Shown one piece after another: positions 1 to 7,605 of a stretch of 64,000 nt of DNA (the first letter of the stretch is position 1; the number at the start of each line of letters is the position of its first letter). Origin of the DNA: Pseudomonadota bacterium (GTDB lineage: Bacteria > Pseudomonadota > Alphaproteobacteria > Sphingomonadales > Sphingomonadaceae). A program made the translations under genes and the position numbers. The DNA is taken from NCBI GenBank assembly GCA_029550345.1, contig JAKPHK010000066.1, positions 1 to 64,000 on the forward strand. Reading direction: 5' to 3'. Under the pieces are notes generated by a model. That model saw nothing but the letters and a program-made list of their open reading frames with translations. It did not search any database and was not told the DNA's origin.

Positions 1-77
1 TCCGCCGTCGCCATCCCGGCCTCCTGCTCCTTCAAGATCGCGATGATCTGCTGTTCGTTGAACCTGCTTCGCTTCAT
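1..77 (-). CDS. IS3-family transposase OrfA, N-terminal fragment
   Basis: Reading leftward from an ATG at 77-75 gives MKRSRFNEQQIIAILKEQ followed by EAGMATA. This is the typical start of IS3-family OrfA, a helix-turn-helix protein that works with OrfB as a frameshift fusion transposase. Only about 25 codons are inside the window. The gene reads away from the interrupted receptor, so the element is inserted with its 5' end next to the receptor remnant. Confidence 0.8.
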   Translation of the reverse strand, partial: MKRSRFNEQQIIAILKEQEAGMATA

Positions 78-123
78 TGTCGTCCGACTCCTTGGCGTCG
101 GACTCTACCAAAAACCGGTCACA
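1..123 (-). mobile_element. Right-hand end of an IS3-family insertion sequence (partial)
   Basis: The first ~120 bases hold the 5' end of a transposase OrfA on the minus strand and about 45 bases of element end. A stem (82-88 with 97-103, GTCCGAC/GTCGGAC) lies between the OrfA start and the probable tip. IS3 elements end in CA on this strand; CA at 120-121 or 122-123 is the likely boundary, so the exact end is uncertain by a few bases. The rest of the element lies left of the window, so the second inverted repeat and the target duplication cannot be checked. Confidence 0.7.
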
Positions 124-129
124 TTTCTG

Positions 130-1089
130 GGGAGCACGTCAACCGGACTGCGCTGGTCGCATGAAAGCAAGGACGTTGAAGTTGCCTCGCTGTCGCGCAA
201 CGTCAACCATTCCTGCAGCGTGGTGGATGGAACCTGTCTGCCGGACTTTACGGGTTCGATCTCGAAATCAAGCTGGGCGCCGCGCGTGGGGGTCCAGTAT
301 GAATTCTCACCCAGCGCGCGCGGTTATGCCAGCTATGCCCGGGCCTATCGGGCCGGCGGCTTCAACTTCCGCAACACCGCTGCCGATACGGTCAATTTTG
401 GTCCCGGCCCCTTCGGTGACGAAAAGGTCGATTCCTGGGAGCTGGGCATCAAGACCGAGCCATTCGGTCGGGCGCGCCTGAACTTTGCCGGTTTCTACAC
501 CAAGATCGGCAATATGCAGCGCGAGGTCAATCTGGCTGACCCGAACGCGGGCGTGGTTCAGGTGATCAAGAACACCGCCGACGCGCGGCTGGTCGGCTTC
601 GAAGCGGATTTCGCCATTCCGCTGGCCGATGGCGTGGTGCTGGACGGGTCGCTGGGCTACGTTGACGGGAACTACACCCGCGTGGTCTTTGACATCAACG
701 GGGACGGCGTGCTCAACGACGACCTTGCCCTCAAGATCCCGCGCCTTGCCCCGCTGACCGCCAACATCGGGCTGACCGTGGAGAAGGACCTGCCGCTGCT
801 GGGCAAGGCCACCTTCCGGGCGACCTATGCGCACCGTGATCCGGCCGCCTATACCGACAACAACCGCGGTATGCTGAATGCCGCCAACCGGGTCGATGCC
901 AGCCTTGCCTTCAAGGTGCTGGACGATCGCGGCACGATCACGATCTTCGGGCAGAACCTGACCAACAATGTCCAGATTGGCGGCGATACCCAGTTGCCCG
1001 CAACGCTGGGCGGGGTTCCGCTGGGCGGCACTTTCGCCCCGCTTTCGAAGGGCCGGACATTCGGCATCGAACTGCGGATCAGCAACTGA
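130..1089 (+). pseudogene. TonB-dependent receptor, C-terminal remnant cut by an IS element
   Basis: About 320 residues of the outer half of a TonB-dependent receptor beta-barrel are readable, starting at GLRWSHESKDVEV, which matches a mid-barrel strand, and ending in a typical last-strand region (KGRTFGIELRISN). Repeated barrel features are visible, such as YASYARAYRAGGFN and VDSWELGIKTEPF. The signal peptide, TonB box, plug domain and first half of the barrel are missing because the IS3-family end abuts the sequence near 123-130. Codons run on into IS sequence, but there is no functional start. Related receptors of sphingomonads take up siderophores, sugars or aromatic compounds; the substrate cannot be told here. 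Confidence 0.8.
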
Positions 1090-1111
1090 CCCAAGGGATG
1101 GCCCATGGCCC

Positions 1112-1144
1112 GCGGGCCGGAACTTCCTCCCGGTTCCGGCCCGC
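1112..1144. terminator. Stem-loop between convergent genes
   Basis: A perfect 12-bp stem (GCGGGCCGGAAC, 1112-1123, with its complement at 1133-1144) surrounds a 9-nt loop. It lies 22 bases after the receptor stop and 17 bases before the stop of the convergent regulator gene, so it could end transcription from both sides. There is no long T run on either strand. Confidence 0.6.
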
Positions 1145-1160
1145 AAATCCTTGCTCCGGC

Positions 1161-1625
1161 TTACCTTTCCTTGACCGTTTCCATCGCCACGAAGGTTGAG
1201 GTGCTCGCCACGTGCGGGAGGCTGGAGATGCGTTCGCCCAGCACCGCCCGATATTTGCGGATGTCGGCGGTGCGGACTTTTAGCAGGTAATCGAACCCGG
1301 CCGCGATCATGTGGCATTCCTCCACCTCGGGAATACGGCGCACTGCGGCGTTGAACTCCTCCAGCGCCGCCTCGCGCGTGTCGGACAGTTTGACTTCGGC
1401 AAAGGCGACATGGTCCAGCCCCAGTCGGGCGCTATCCAGAACCGCGCGAAAACCGGTGATCACGCCCGAGGCGATCAGGCGCTTGAGCCGCACCTGACAC
1501 GGCGTCTTCGAAAGGCCAACCCGCGCTGCCAGATCGGTCATGCTGATCCGGCCATCACTGCGCAGAACTTCGAGGATCTTGCGATCGAGTGAATCCATTT
1601 CGACCACGTTTCGGTTCTTTGGCAT
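1161..1625 (-). CDS. Lrp/AsnC-family regulator, probable activator of putA
   Basis: A 154-residue protein with an N-terminal winged helix-turn-helix (LDRKILEVLRSDGRISMTDL, then a recognition helix around SKTPCQVRLKRL) and a C-terminal RAM ligand-binding domain (HVAFAEVKLSD to ETVKER). Family members form octamers or dimers that bind amino acids. It is divergent from putA, the usual arrangement of PutR-type proline-responsive Lrp regulators in alphaproteobacteria, so control of putA is a strong inference. The ATG at 1598 (MDSLDRKIL) is an alternative start and gives the more usual family length of about 145 residues. Confidence 0.88.
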   Translation of the reverse strand: MPKNRNVVEMDSLDRKILEVLRSDGRISMTDLAARVGLSKTPCQVRLKRLIASGVITGFRAVLDSARLGLDHVAFAEVKLSDTREAALEEFNAAVRRIPEVEECHMIAAGFDYLLKVRTADIRKYRAVLGERISSLPHVASTSTFVAMETVKER

Positions 1626-1699
1626 CCATTTTTCCTGTCATTGCCAGAAATTCACGCCCTGACGCGCTGTTTCTACGCGAAACTTGGGCAGATCGGCAA

Positions 1700-1713
1700 A
1701 AGCAATTTTGCTA
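1700..1713. promoter_or_regulatory. Candidate Lrp-type operator upstream of putA
   Basis: The putA/regulator intergenic region contains the perfect inverted repeat AGCAA-TT-TTGCT (1701-1712), inside a longer symmetry GCAAAA-N4-TTTTGC (1696-1711). It resembles the AT-centred Lrp consensus (YAGHAWATTWTDCTR). It is only 11 bases from the putA ATG, so binding there could repress or autoregulate rather than activate. Confidence 0.45.
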
Positions 1714-1723
1714 TCCTTGCGCG

Positions 1724-4700
1724 ATGGACCAGCCCTTTGCCGCATTCGCCCCGCCGATCCGCCCGCAATCGCCGCAGCGCCGGGCGATAACCGCAGCCTG
1801 CCGCCGCGACGAACAGACCTGTGTGACCGAGCTGCTGCGGCAGGCCAGCCTGCCCGAAGAGCAACGCACCGCAATCCGCAAGACCGCGACCCGCCTGGTT
1901 GAACGGCTGCGCGCCAAGCCCCGGACCGGCGGGGTTGAGGGGCTGGTGCAGGAATATTCGCTGTCGAGTGACGAAGGCGTGGCACTGATGTGTCTGGCCG
2001 AAGCCTTGCTGCGCATTCCCGATGCCGCGACCCGCGATGCGCTGATCCGCGACAAGATCGCCGATGGTGACTGGGGGTCACATCTGGGCGGCGGACGCTC
2101 GCTGTTCGTCAATGCCGCCACCTGGGGACTGGTGGTGACCGGCAAGCTGGTCGGCAGCGTCAACGACCGCGGGCTCAGCGCGGCATTGGCGCGGCTGGTC
2201 GCCCGCGCCGGAGAGCCGGTGATCCGCAAGGGGATCGACCTGGCGATGCGGCTGATGGGCGAACAGTTCGTTACCGGCGAGACAATCGACGAGGCACTGT
2301 CGCGCGCCCGCGCGCTGGAGGCCCGGGGGTTCCGCTACAGCTATGATATGCTGGGCGAAGCGGCCACAACCGCCGCCGATGCCGCGCGTTATTATGCCGA
2401 TTATGAAAGCGCGATCCACGCGATCGGCAAGGCTTCGCAGGGGCGCGGACCGATCGCCGGACCAGGCATTTCGATCAAACTTTCAGCCCTCCACCCGCGC
2501 TATTCGCGCACCCAGGCGGACCGGGTGATGAATGAACTGCTGCCGCGCGTTCAGCGGCTGGCGGTTCTGGCCAAGGGCTATGACCTGGGCTTCAACATCG
2601 ACGCCGAAGAGGCCGACCGGCTGGAGCTGTCGCTCGATCTGCTGGAAAGCCTGGCGCTCGATCCCGCACTGGCCGGATGGCAGGGTCTTGGCTTTGTGAT
2701 CCAGGCCTATGGCAAGCGCTGCCCGGCAGTGATCGACTGGATCGTCGATCTGGCGCGCCGCGCCGGGCGCCGGATCATGGTCCGGCTGGTCAAGGGCGCC
2801 TATTGGGACGCGGAGATCAAGCGGGCGCAGGTTGATGGGCTGGAAGACTTTCCGGTCTATACCCGCAAGGCGCATACCGATGTTTCCTACATCGCCTGCG
2901 CCCGCAAGCTGCTGGCCGCGCCGGATGCCGTCTTCCCGCAGTTCGCCACCCACAACGCCCAGACCCTGGCCACGATCCTGCACCTTGCCGGGCCGGACTT
3001 TCACCCCGGCCAATATGAATTCCAATGCCTGCACGGGATGGGCGAACCGCTGTATGAGCAGGTTGTCGGCCCGGATGCGCTGGACCGGCCATGCCGGATC
3101 TATGCCCCGGTCGGCACGCACGAGACGCTGCTGGCCTATCTGGTGCGCCGCCTGCTGGAAAACGGGGCCAATTCCTCGTTCGTCAACCGGATCGGCGATC
3201 CGCAGGTGCCGGTCGAAAGCCTGACTGCCGACCCGGTCGATCAGGTTCGCGCCATGCCCGATCCCGGCGCGCGGCATGATCGGATCGCCCTGCCGCGCGA
3301 TCTCTATCCCGGCCGCCGCAACTCGCGCGGGATCGATCTGGCTAGCGAAAGCGAACTGGCGGTGCTTTCGGATGCCCTGCTGGAAAGCACCCGGATCGAG
3401 TGGCAAGCCGAGCCGACCTTCGGAACGGGCACGGCCCAACCGGTTCTGAACCCGGCGGATCACCGCGACCGTGTCGGAACAGTATTCGAAGTAACGGCAG
3501 AGGCAGCCCCTGCCGCGGTCGAGCGCGCTGCCAGTTCGGCCTGGGGGGAAACCCCGGTGGCGGATCGCGCTGCCTGTCTGATCCGCGCGGCGGACCTGTT
3601 TGAACAGCGAATGCCAATCCTGATCGGCCTGATCGTGCGCGAGGCCGGAAAGTCTGCGCCCAACGCCATTTCCGAAGTGCGCGAGGCGGTCGATTTCCTG
3701 CGCTATTACGCCGCGCAGGCCAGCGCCAGCTTCGGGCCGGAGCAGGTTCCACTGGGGCCGATCGTCTGCATCAGCCCGTGGAACTTTCCGCTGGCGATTT
3801 TCACCGGACAGATCGCTGCGGCGCTGGCGGCGGGCAACCCGGTACTGGCCAAGCCCGCCAGCTTCACGCCGCTGATCGCCGCCGAAGCCGTACGGATGCT
3901 GCACCAGTCGGGCATTCCGCAAGATGTGTTGCAACTGATGCCCGGCGACGGTGCGCTTGGTTCCGCTCTGGTCGCGGCGCCGCAGACCTGCGGGGTGATG
4001 TTCACCGGATCGACCCGGGTCGCCCGCCTGATTCAGGGAAGGCTGGCACAGCGTCTCTCTCCCCAAGGGCTGCCTGTTCCCCTGATTGCCGAAACCGGCG
4101 GGCAGAACGCGATGATCGTCGATTCCTCGGCACTGGCCGAACAGGTCGTCGGCGATGTCCTGGCATCCGCTTTCGACAGTGCCGGGCAGCGCTGCTCGGC
4201 GCTGCGAGTGCTGTGCCTGCAGGAAGAGATCGCCGACCGCACCCTGACGATGCTCAAAGGCGCAGTGCGGGAACTGCGGATCGGGCGCACCGACGCGCTG
4301 AAAATCGATATCGGTCCGGTCATCTCTGCCGCCGCCCGGCAAGAGATCGCCGCCCATATCGAAATGCTGCGCGGCGCAGGCTTTGCCGTAGAGCAGAGCG
4401 TCCTCGCCCCTGAAACGGCGGAGGGCACCTTCATCCCGCCGACGATCATCGAAATCGATTCGATCGCCCGGCTGGAAAAAGAGGTGTTCGGCCCGGTGCT
4501 CCACGTGGTCCGCTACCGGCGCGAGGAGCTTGACCAGCTGATCGATCAGATCAACGCGACCGGCTATGGCCTGACCTTCGGCCTGCACACCAGGCTGGAT
4601 CAGACGATCGGCCACGTCACCAGCCGGATCAGGGCCGGCAACCTTTATGTCAACCGCAACACGATCGGCGCGATCGTGGGGGTTCAGCCGTTCGGCGGGC

Positions 4701-5326
4701 GCGGGCTTTCGGGCACCGGGCCGAAGGCGGGCGGACCGCTCTATATGGGGCGTCTGGTCTCTACCCCGCCGGTGTTCGAGGCGCGCGCCAGTCATCTGGA
4801 CACGCCGCTGGAGCAATTCGCCCAGTGGCTCGATGTGCAGGGCGAAAGCGATGCCGCCCGGATCGCCCGGCGCTATCAGCAAAGCTCTGCCCTGGGGTCT
4901 GAGCGGGAGCTTCCCGGCCCGGTTGGGGAACGCAACATCTATGCCCTCCACCCGCGCGGGCGGGTGCTCTTGCTGGCGCAGAGCCGCACCGGCCTGTTCG
5001 AACAGATCGCCGCGGTGCTGGCCACCGGCAATATCGGCATTGTTCGCGGGCTACCGATCCCGTCAAACTTGCCCGCAGCCGTTGCCGCGCGGCTTTTCGA
5101 GAATTCGCCAGAGAACCTTTCAGCCGCACTGGTCGAGGGCGGCGAGCGGGAGATTTCCACCGCCCAGATCCTGCTGGCTGAGCTTCCCGGCGCGATTGTT
5201 CCGCTTTACGCGGCGCGGCGCGATGGCGGGCTTGCGTATCACTGTGAATGGCTGCTCGACGAAGTTTCCACCTCGATCAACACCACCGCTGCCGGAGGCA
5301 ATGCGAGCCTGATGATGATCGGGTAA
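1724..5326 (+). CDS. putA: Bifunctional proline dehydrogenase / glutamate semialdehyde dehydrogenase
   Basis: A 1200-residue PutA that oxidises proline to P5C (FAD, electrons to quinone) and then to glutamate (NAD+). The PRODH barrel spans roughly residues 170-470, with ISIKLSALHPRY (~245), LVKGAYWDAEIKRA (~358) and the QYEFQCLHGMGEPLYE loop (~432). The aldehyde dehydrogenase half shows ISPWNFPLAIFTGQ (~683), the general-base region ETGGQN (E790) and nucleophile Cys824 in AGQRCSALR. A C-terminal ALDH-superfamily domain ends in STSINTTAAGGNASLM, as in long type B PutAs. There is no N-terminal ribbon-helix-helix domain, so the protein is not its own repressor, in line with the divergent Lrp gene. 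The ATG at 1724 is preferred because the in-frame ATG at 1589 lies inside the regulator gene. Confidence 0.97.
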   Translation: MDQPFAAFAPPIRPQSPQRRAITAACRRDEQTCVTELLRQASLPEEQRTAIRKTATRLVERLRAKPRTGGVEGLVQEYSLSSDEGVALMCLAEALLRIPDAATRDALIRDKIADGDWGSHLGGGRSLFVNAATWGLVVTGKLVGSVNDRGLSAALARLVARAGEPVIRKGIDLAMRLMGEQFVTGETIDEALSRARALEARGFRYSYDMLGEAATTAADAARYYADYESAIHAIGKASQGRGPIAGPGISIKLSALHPRYSRTQADRVMNELLPRVQRLAVLAKGYDLGFNIDAEEADRLELSLDLLESLALDPALAGWQGLGFVIQAYGKRCPAVIDWIVDLARRAGRRIMVRLVKGAYWDAEIKRAQVDGLEDFPVYTRKAHTDVSYIACARKLLAAPDAVFPQFATHNAQTLATILHLAGPDFHPGQYEFQCLHGMGEPLYEQVVGPDALDRPCRIYAPVGTHETLLAYLVRRLLENGANSSFVNRIGDPQVPVESLTADPVDQVRAMPDPGARHDRIALPRDLYPGRRNSRGIDLASESELAVLSDALLESTRIEWQAEPTFGTGTAQPVLNPADHRDRVGTVFEVTAEAAPAAVERAASSAWGETPVADRAACLIRAADLFEQRMPILIGLIVREAGKSAPNAISEVREAVDFLRYYAAQASASFGPEQVPLGPIVCISPWNFPLAIFTGQIAAALAAGNPVLAKPASFTPLIAAEAVRMLHQSGIPQDVLQLMPGDGALGSALVAAPQTCGVMFTGSTRVARLIQGRLAQRLSPQGLPVPLIAETGGQNAMIVDSSALAEQVVGDVLASAFDSAGQRCSALRVLCLQEEIADRTLTMLKGAVRELRIGRTDALKIDIGPVISAAARQEIAAHIEMLRGAGFAVEQSVLAPETAEGTFIPPTIIEIDSIARLEKEVFGPVLHVVRYRREELDQLIDQINATGYGLTFGLHTRLDQTIGHVTSRIRAGNLYVNRNTIGAIVGVQPFGGRGLSGTGPKAGGPLYMGRLVSTPPVFEARASHLDTPLEQFAQWLDVQGESDAARIARRYQQSSALGSERELPGPVGERNIYALHPRGRVLLLAQSRTGLFEQIAAVLATGNIGIVRGLPIPSNLPAAVAARLFENSPENLSAALVEGGEREISTAQILLAELPGAIVPLYAARRDGGLAYHCEWLLDEVSTSINTTAAGGNASLMMIG

Positions 5327-5339
5327 ATCGTGCTTCAGC

Positions 5340-5456
5340 TCAGGAAAATAGCGCGCCCGCAGCTTTGAAGATCAGCACCCACAGCCCGATTGCTGCGCCC
5401 AGCGCAAGCATCCGCATGATCGCTTTGACGATCCGTTTGGCAGGGGGGGTGGACAT
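5340..5456 (-). CDS. Small single-span membrane protein (38 aa)
   Basis: ATG at 5456 to TGA at 5340 encodes MSTPPAKRIVKAIMRMLALG followed by AAIGLWVLIFKAAGALFS: a basic N-terminal stretch followed by one hydrophobic segment (residues ~15-35). It converges with putA, with 13 bases between stops. Composition and layout look like a real membrane microprotein rather than chance, but no family is recognised and a function cannot be given. Confidence 0.45.
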   Translation of the reverse strand: MSTPPAKRIVKAIMRMLALGAAIGLWVLIFKAAGALFS

Positions 5457-5572
5457 TCGGCGACCTCTGATTTCCGCTTACAGCATGAGGGCCAAAGCGC
5501 CAGTCCACGCCCATCATTTTGCCCCGATTTGGGAACAGCTCGGCCTTATAGGCCCTGACAAACTCTTGTAAG

Positions 5573-5588
5573 TTAAGGACCAGTTAAC
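5573..5588. promoter_or_regulatory. CtrA-type box TTAA-N7-TTAAC
   Basis: TTAA (5573-5576), seven bases, then TTAAC (5584-5588) is a perfect match to the full CtrA consensus. CtrA is the master response regulator of cell cycle, motility and envelope genes in alphaproteobacteria. The box lies in the AT-rich leader 274 bases before the first EPS gene and 117 bases before the divergent small membrane gene. Either could be the target. Confidence 0.5.
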
Positions 5589-5590
5589 CA

Positions 5591-5614
5591 AGAATCAGGG
5601 GTTTTCCCGATTCT
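5591..5614. repeat. Inverted repeat next to the CtrA-type box
   Basis: AGAATC-a-GGG pairs with CCC-GATTCT around a GTTTT loop, giving a 9-bp stem with one bulged base. It starts three bases after the CtrA-type box. It could be a terminator for read-through from the left or a protein-binding site; there is no T run. Confidence 0.35.
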
Positions 5615-5734
5615 GGCATCGAAACATTACAAGCCTGAGACGAACCCGGCATCTGACACAAAATCGGCACCGAGACCGATCCATAAAACAAGACTTAGGG
5701 AAAAGTTTCAGGAAGCGGCAAGCAAGTCAGAATA

Positions 5735-5767
5735 CTGGTACAATATCTCCAGATCATAAAGTACCAG
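5735..5767. promoter_or_regulatory. Split palindrome CTGGTAC-N19-GTACCAG in the EPS leader
   Basis: Two perfect 7-bp half-sites (5735-5741 and 5761-5767) are separated by 19 bases, about two helical turns centre to centre. This spacing suits a dimer bound on one DNA face, or a loop in RNA. It lies ~100 bases before the first EPS gene in the AT-rich leader. The binding protein is unknown. Confidence 0.35.
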
Positions 5768-5828
5768 GAGATGAACTGACCGTTTGAAAATACAACAGAG
5801 TCGCCAAACAAACAGCTTATTATTCAAA

Positions 5829-5847
5829 AGAGGTGAGTTTCACCTCT
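5829..5847 (+). promoter_or_regulatory. Perfect hairpin just before the EPS operon ribosome site
   Basis: AGAGGTGA pairs with TCACCTCT over a GTT loop (8 bp, no mismatch). It ends 14 bases before the ATG at 5862, and the Shine-Dalgarno AGGGG (5851-5855) follows directly. A structure here could control translation or act as an operator. The 400-base region 5457-5861 is otherwise gene-free and clearly more AT-rich than its surroundings, consistent with a regulated promoter leader. Confidence 0.45.
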
Positions 5848-5861
5848 GATAGGGGTTTGAG

Positions 5862-6713
5862 ATGGTAGATCGCGACTCTGTTTTCGAGTCAGGCACTCAG
5901 GAATTCAGCCCCGGCGAATGGGGCGACTTCCTCCAGGTTGACCGCGCACCGCTGGCGGCGTCACACGGCCGCGCGTCGGGTGTTGCCGTGGGTTCGGGGC
6001 AGAACGGCGTGATGTTCGCCACAGCCGCGAACGATGGCATGACACAGATGTTGATCAGCCAGCGCCGCGATAGCGAAACCCCGGCCCAGGGCCGAACCGT
6101 GCCAGCGGGTGATTACCCGCTCAAGCGCGTGATCGACATAGTGGGCAGCGCAGCCTTGCTCGCCTTGTTTGCGCCGCTGATGCTGGTCATCGCACTGGTT
6201 CTCGGCCTGGCAGGCGGCGGGCCGATACTGTTCCGGCAAGAACGCATCGGGAGGGGCGGAGGCACTTTCCGGATTCTCAAGTTCCGCACCATGCGCGCCG
6301 ATCAGACTGCGCTGAAAGCCATGCTCGCGCAAGATGCCGGCCTGCGCCGCGAATGGGCCGATTGCCAGAAGCTGGCCCGCGATCCTCGCGTCACCCCGCT
6401 GGGCCGGGTGCTGCGGGTTTCAAGCCTTGATGAGCTGCCGCAATTGATCAACGTATTGAAGGGGGAGATGAGCCTGGTCGGGCCTCGTCCAATCGTCAGT
6501 GCGGAAAGCGCGCGCTATGGCCGCCACTTCGCCGATTACTGTGCGGTAAAGCCCGGGCTTACCGGCCTCTGGCAGGTCAGTGGCCGAAATTCGACCACCT
6601 ACCGCCGCCGGGTTGCGATGGACGTGGCCTATGGCCGCAACGTCAGCCTTGGCCTTGACCTCGGAATTCTGCTGAGAACCGTTCCGGCGGTATTCCTGGC
6701 CCACGGTTACTGA
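5862..6713 (+). CDS. Polyprenyl-phosphate sugar-1-phosphate transferase, EPS initiation
   Basis: A 283-residue bacterial sugar transferase (WcaJ/PssY type). It moves a sugar-1-phosphate from a nucleotide sugar to undecaprenyl phosphate at the inner membrane, the first step of EPS repeat-unit assembly. An ~85-residue polar N-terminal part is followed by the membrane re-entrant helix (residues ~87-118) and the catalytic domain with GGGPILFRQERIGRGG, ILKFRTMRAD, SSLDELPQLINVLKGEMSLV and GPRP. The large multi-span N-terminal region of full WcaJ is absent, so this is the minimal type. It is the first gene of a run of ten genes on the same strand and has an AGGGG ribosome site. Confidence 0.92.
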   Translation: MVDRDSVFESGTQEFSPGEWGDFLQVDRAPLAASHGRASGVAVGSGQNGVMFATAANDGMTQMLISQRRDSETPAQGRTVPAGDYPLKRVIDIVGSAALLALFAPLMLVIALVLGLAGGGPILFRQERIGRGGGTFRILKFRTMRADQTALKAMLAQDAGLRREWADCQKLARDPRVTPLGRVLRVSSLDELPQLINVLKGEMSLVGPRPIVSAESARYGRHFADYCAVKPGLTGLWQVSGRNSTTYRRRVAMDVAYGRNVSLGLDLGILLRTVPAVFLAHGY

Positions 6714-6723
6714 CACCCCTGCC

Positions 6724-7596
6724 ATGGCCAAAACCAGCAAAGCCGAGGACGACGGTCGCCTGACCAGAGCCTTCTCTACCGTCGCCGCCTTGCCCTCCGG
6801 TTCCGTCAAGGGCGACGGCCAACCGGCCCAGAGTGAGCCAGGCCATGCCTCGCTATTTCAGGCGGCGATCGCCAACTGGTGGATCGTAGTGCTCTCGCTG
6901 GGCCTGTGCCTGGCTTCGGCGGCCTATTTCGCCAGCGCTGAAGTACCGCTTTACAAGGCACGGACGACCCTGATCATCGGGCCGAAAAAGGACCTTAAGG
7001 AAGCGCGCGAGGTTTCCGATACGCTCAACACGCTCGACCGCCGCAGCGTCGTCGCCACTCTCGCCATGCTGCCGTCGAGCCGGACCGTGCGCGATGCGGC
7101 GCGGCAGCAGACCGGATTGAGCGACGATCAGATCGCGTCCTATACGATAAAGACCAGCGTTGTTCCGGATTCCAACGCATTGGAAGTGACCGCCGAAGGT
7201 CCCGACGCCGCCATCGCCACCCGGCTGCTTGATGCCCTCGCAGATCAGGCGGTTGCAAGGACCGGAACCGTCTATGGCATCTTCGAGATGCAGGTGCTGG
7301 ACCGGGCCCGGACCTCCTCTACTCCGGCCAGCGTGGGCTGGCCCCGGCGGTTGCTGGCCGGAAGCCTGTTCGGGCTGATCATCGGCGCTGCCGCAGCCTT
7401 TGCGTTGGCCTGGCTGCAGCAAGGCGGGATCGCCGGGCTGTTCGCGAGCCCCCCAGAGGCCGCCGATGGCCGTCAGTCCCGGCTCGGCCGCATGGGCCAT
7501 GACGCCTGGTCAACGATTTCGGTGAACCTCAGGAACCGGTCGTACGGAAAGCCCCGCAGTTCCAACGGCCAGACTGAGCCGGGCCCGATCGATTGA
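6724..7596 (+). CDS. Wzz-like polysaccharide co-polymerase (chain length determinant)
   Basis: A 290-residue protein with a polar N-terminus, a transmembrane helix at ~52-72 (NWWIVVLSLGLCLASAAYFA), a periplasmic region of ~140 residues (LYKARTTLIIGPK, then helices) and a second transmembrane helix near 215-238. This is the topology of Wzz proteins, which set chain length together with a Wzy polymerase. The coiled-coil part is short compared with typical Wzz or GumC. There is no C-terminal tyrosine-kinase (Walker A/B) domain, and no separate BY-kinase gene follows. It starts 10 bases after the sugar transferase. Confidence 0.75.
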   Translation: MAKTSKAEDDGRLTRAFSTVAALPSGSVKGDGQPAQSEPGHASLFQAAIANWWIVVLSLGLCLASAAYFASAEVPLYKARTTLIIGPKKDLKEAREVSDTLNTLDRRSVVATLAMLPSSRTVRDAARQQTGLSDDQIASYTIKTSVVPDSNALEVTAEGPDAAIATRLLDALADQAVARTGTVYGIFEMQVLDRARTSSTPASVGWPRRLLAGSLFGLIIGAAAAFALAWLQQGGIAGLFASPPEAADGRQSRLGRMGHDAWSTISVNLRNRSYGKPRSSNGQTEPGPID

Positions 7597-7605
7597 GAGC
7601 GGATA

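Noticed and set aside
2483..4951. An 822-codon open frame antisense to putA
   Set aside because: It lies wholly inside putA, has no recognisable domain, and is rich in Arg/Gly/Asp as expected for the shadow frame of a GC-rich gene.
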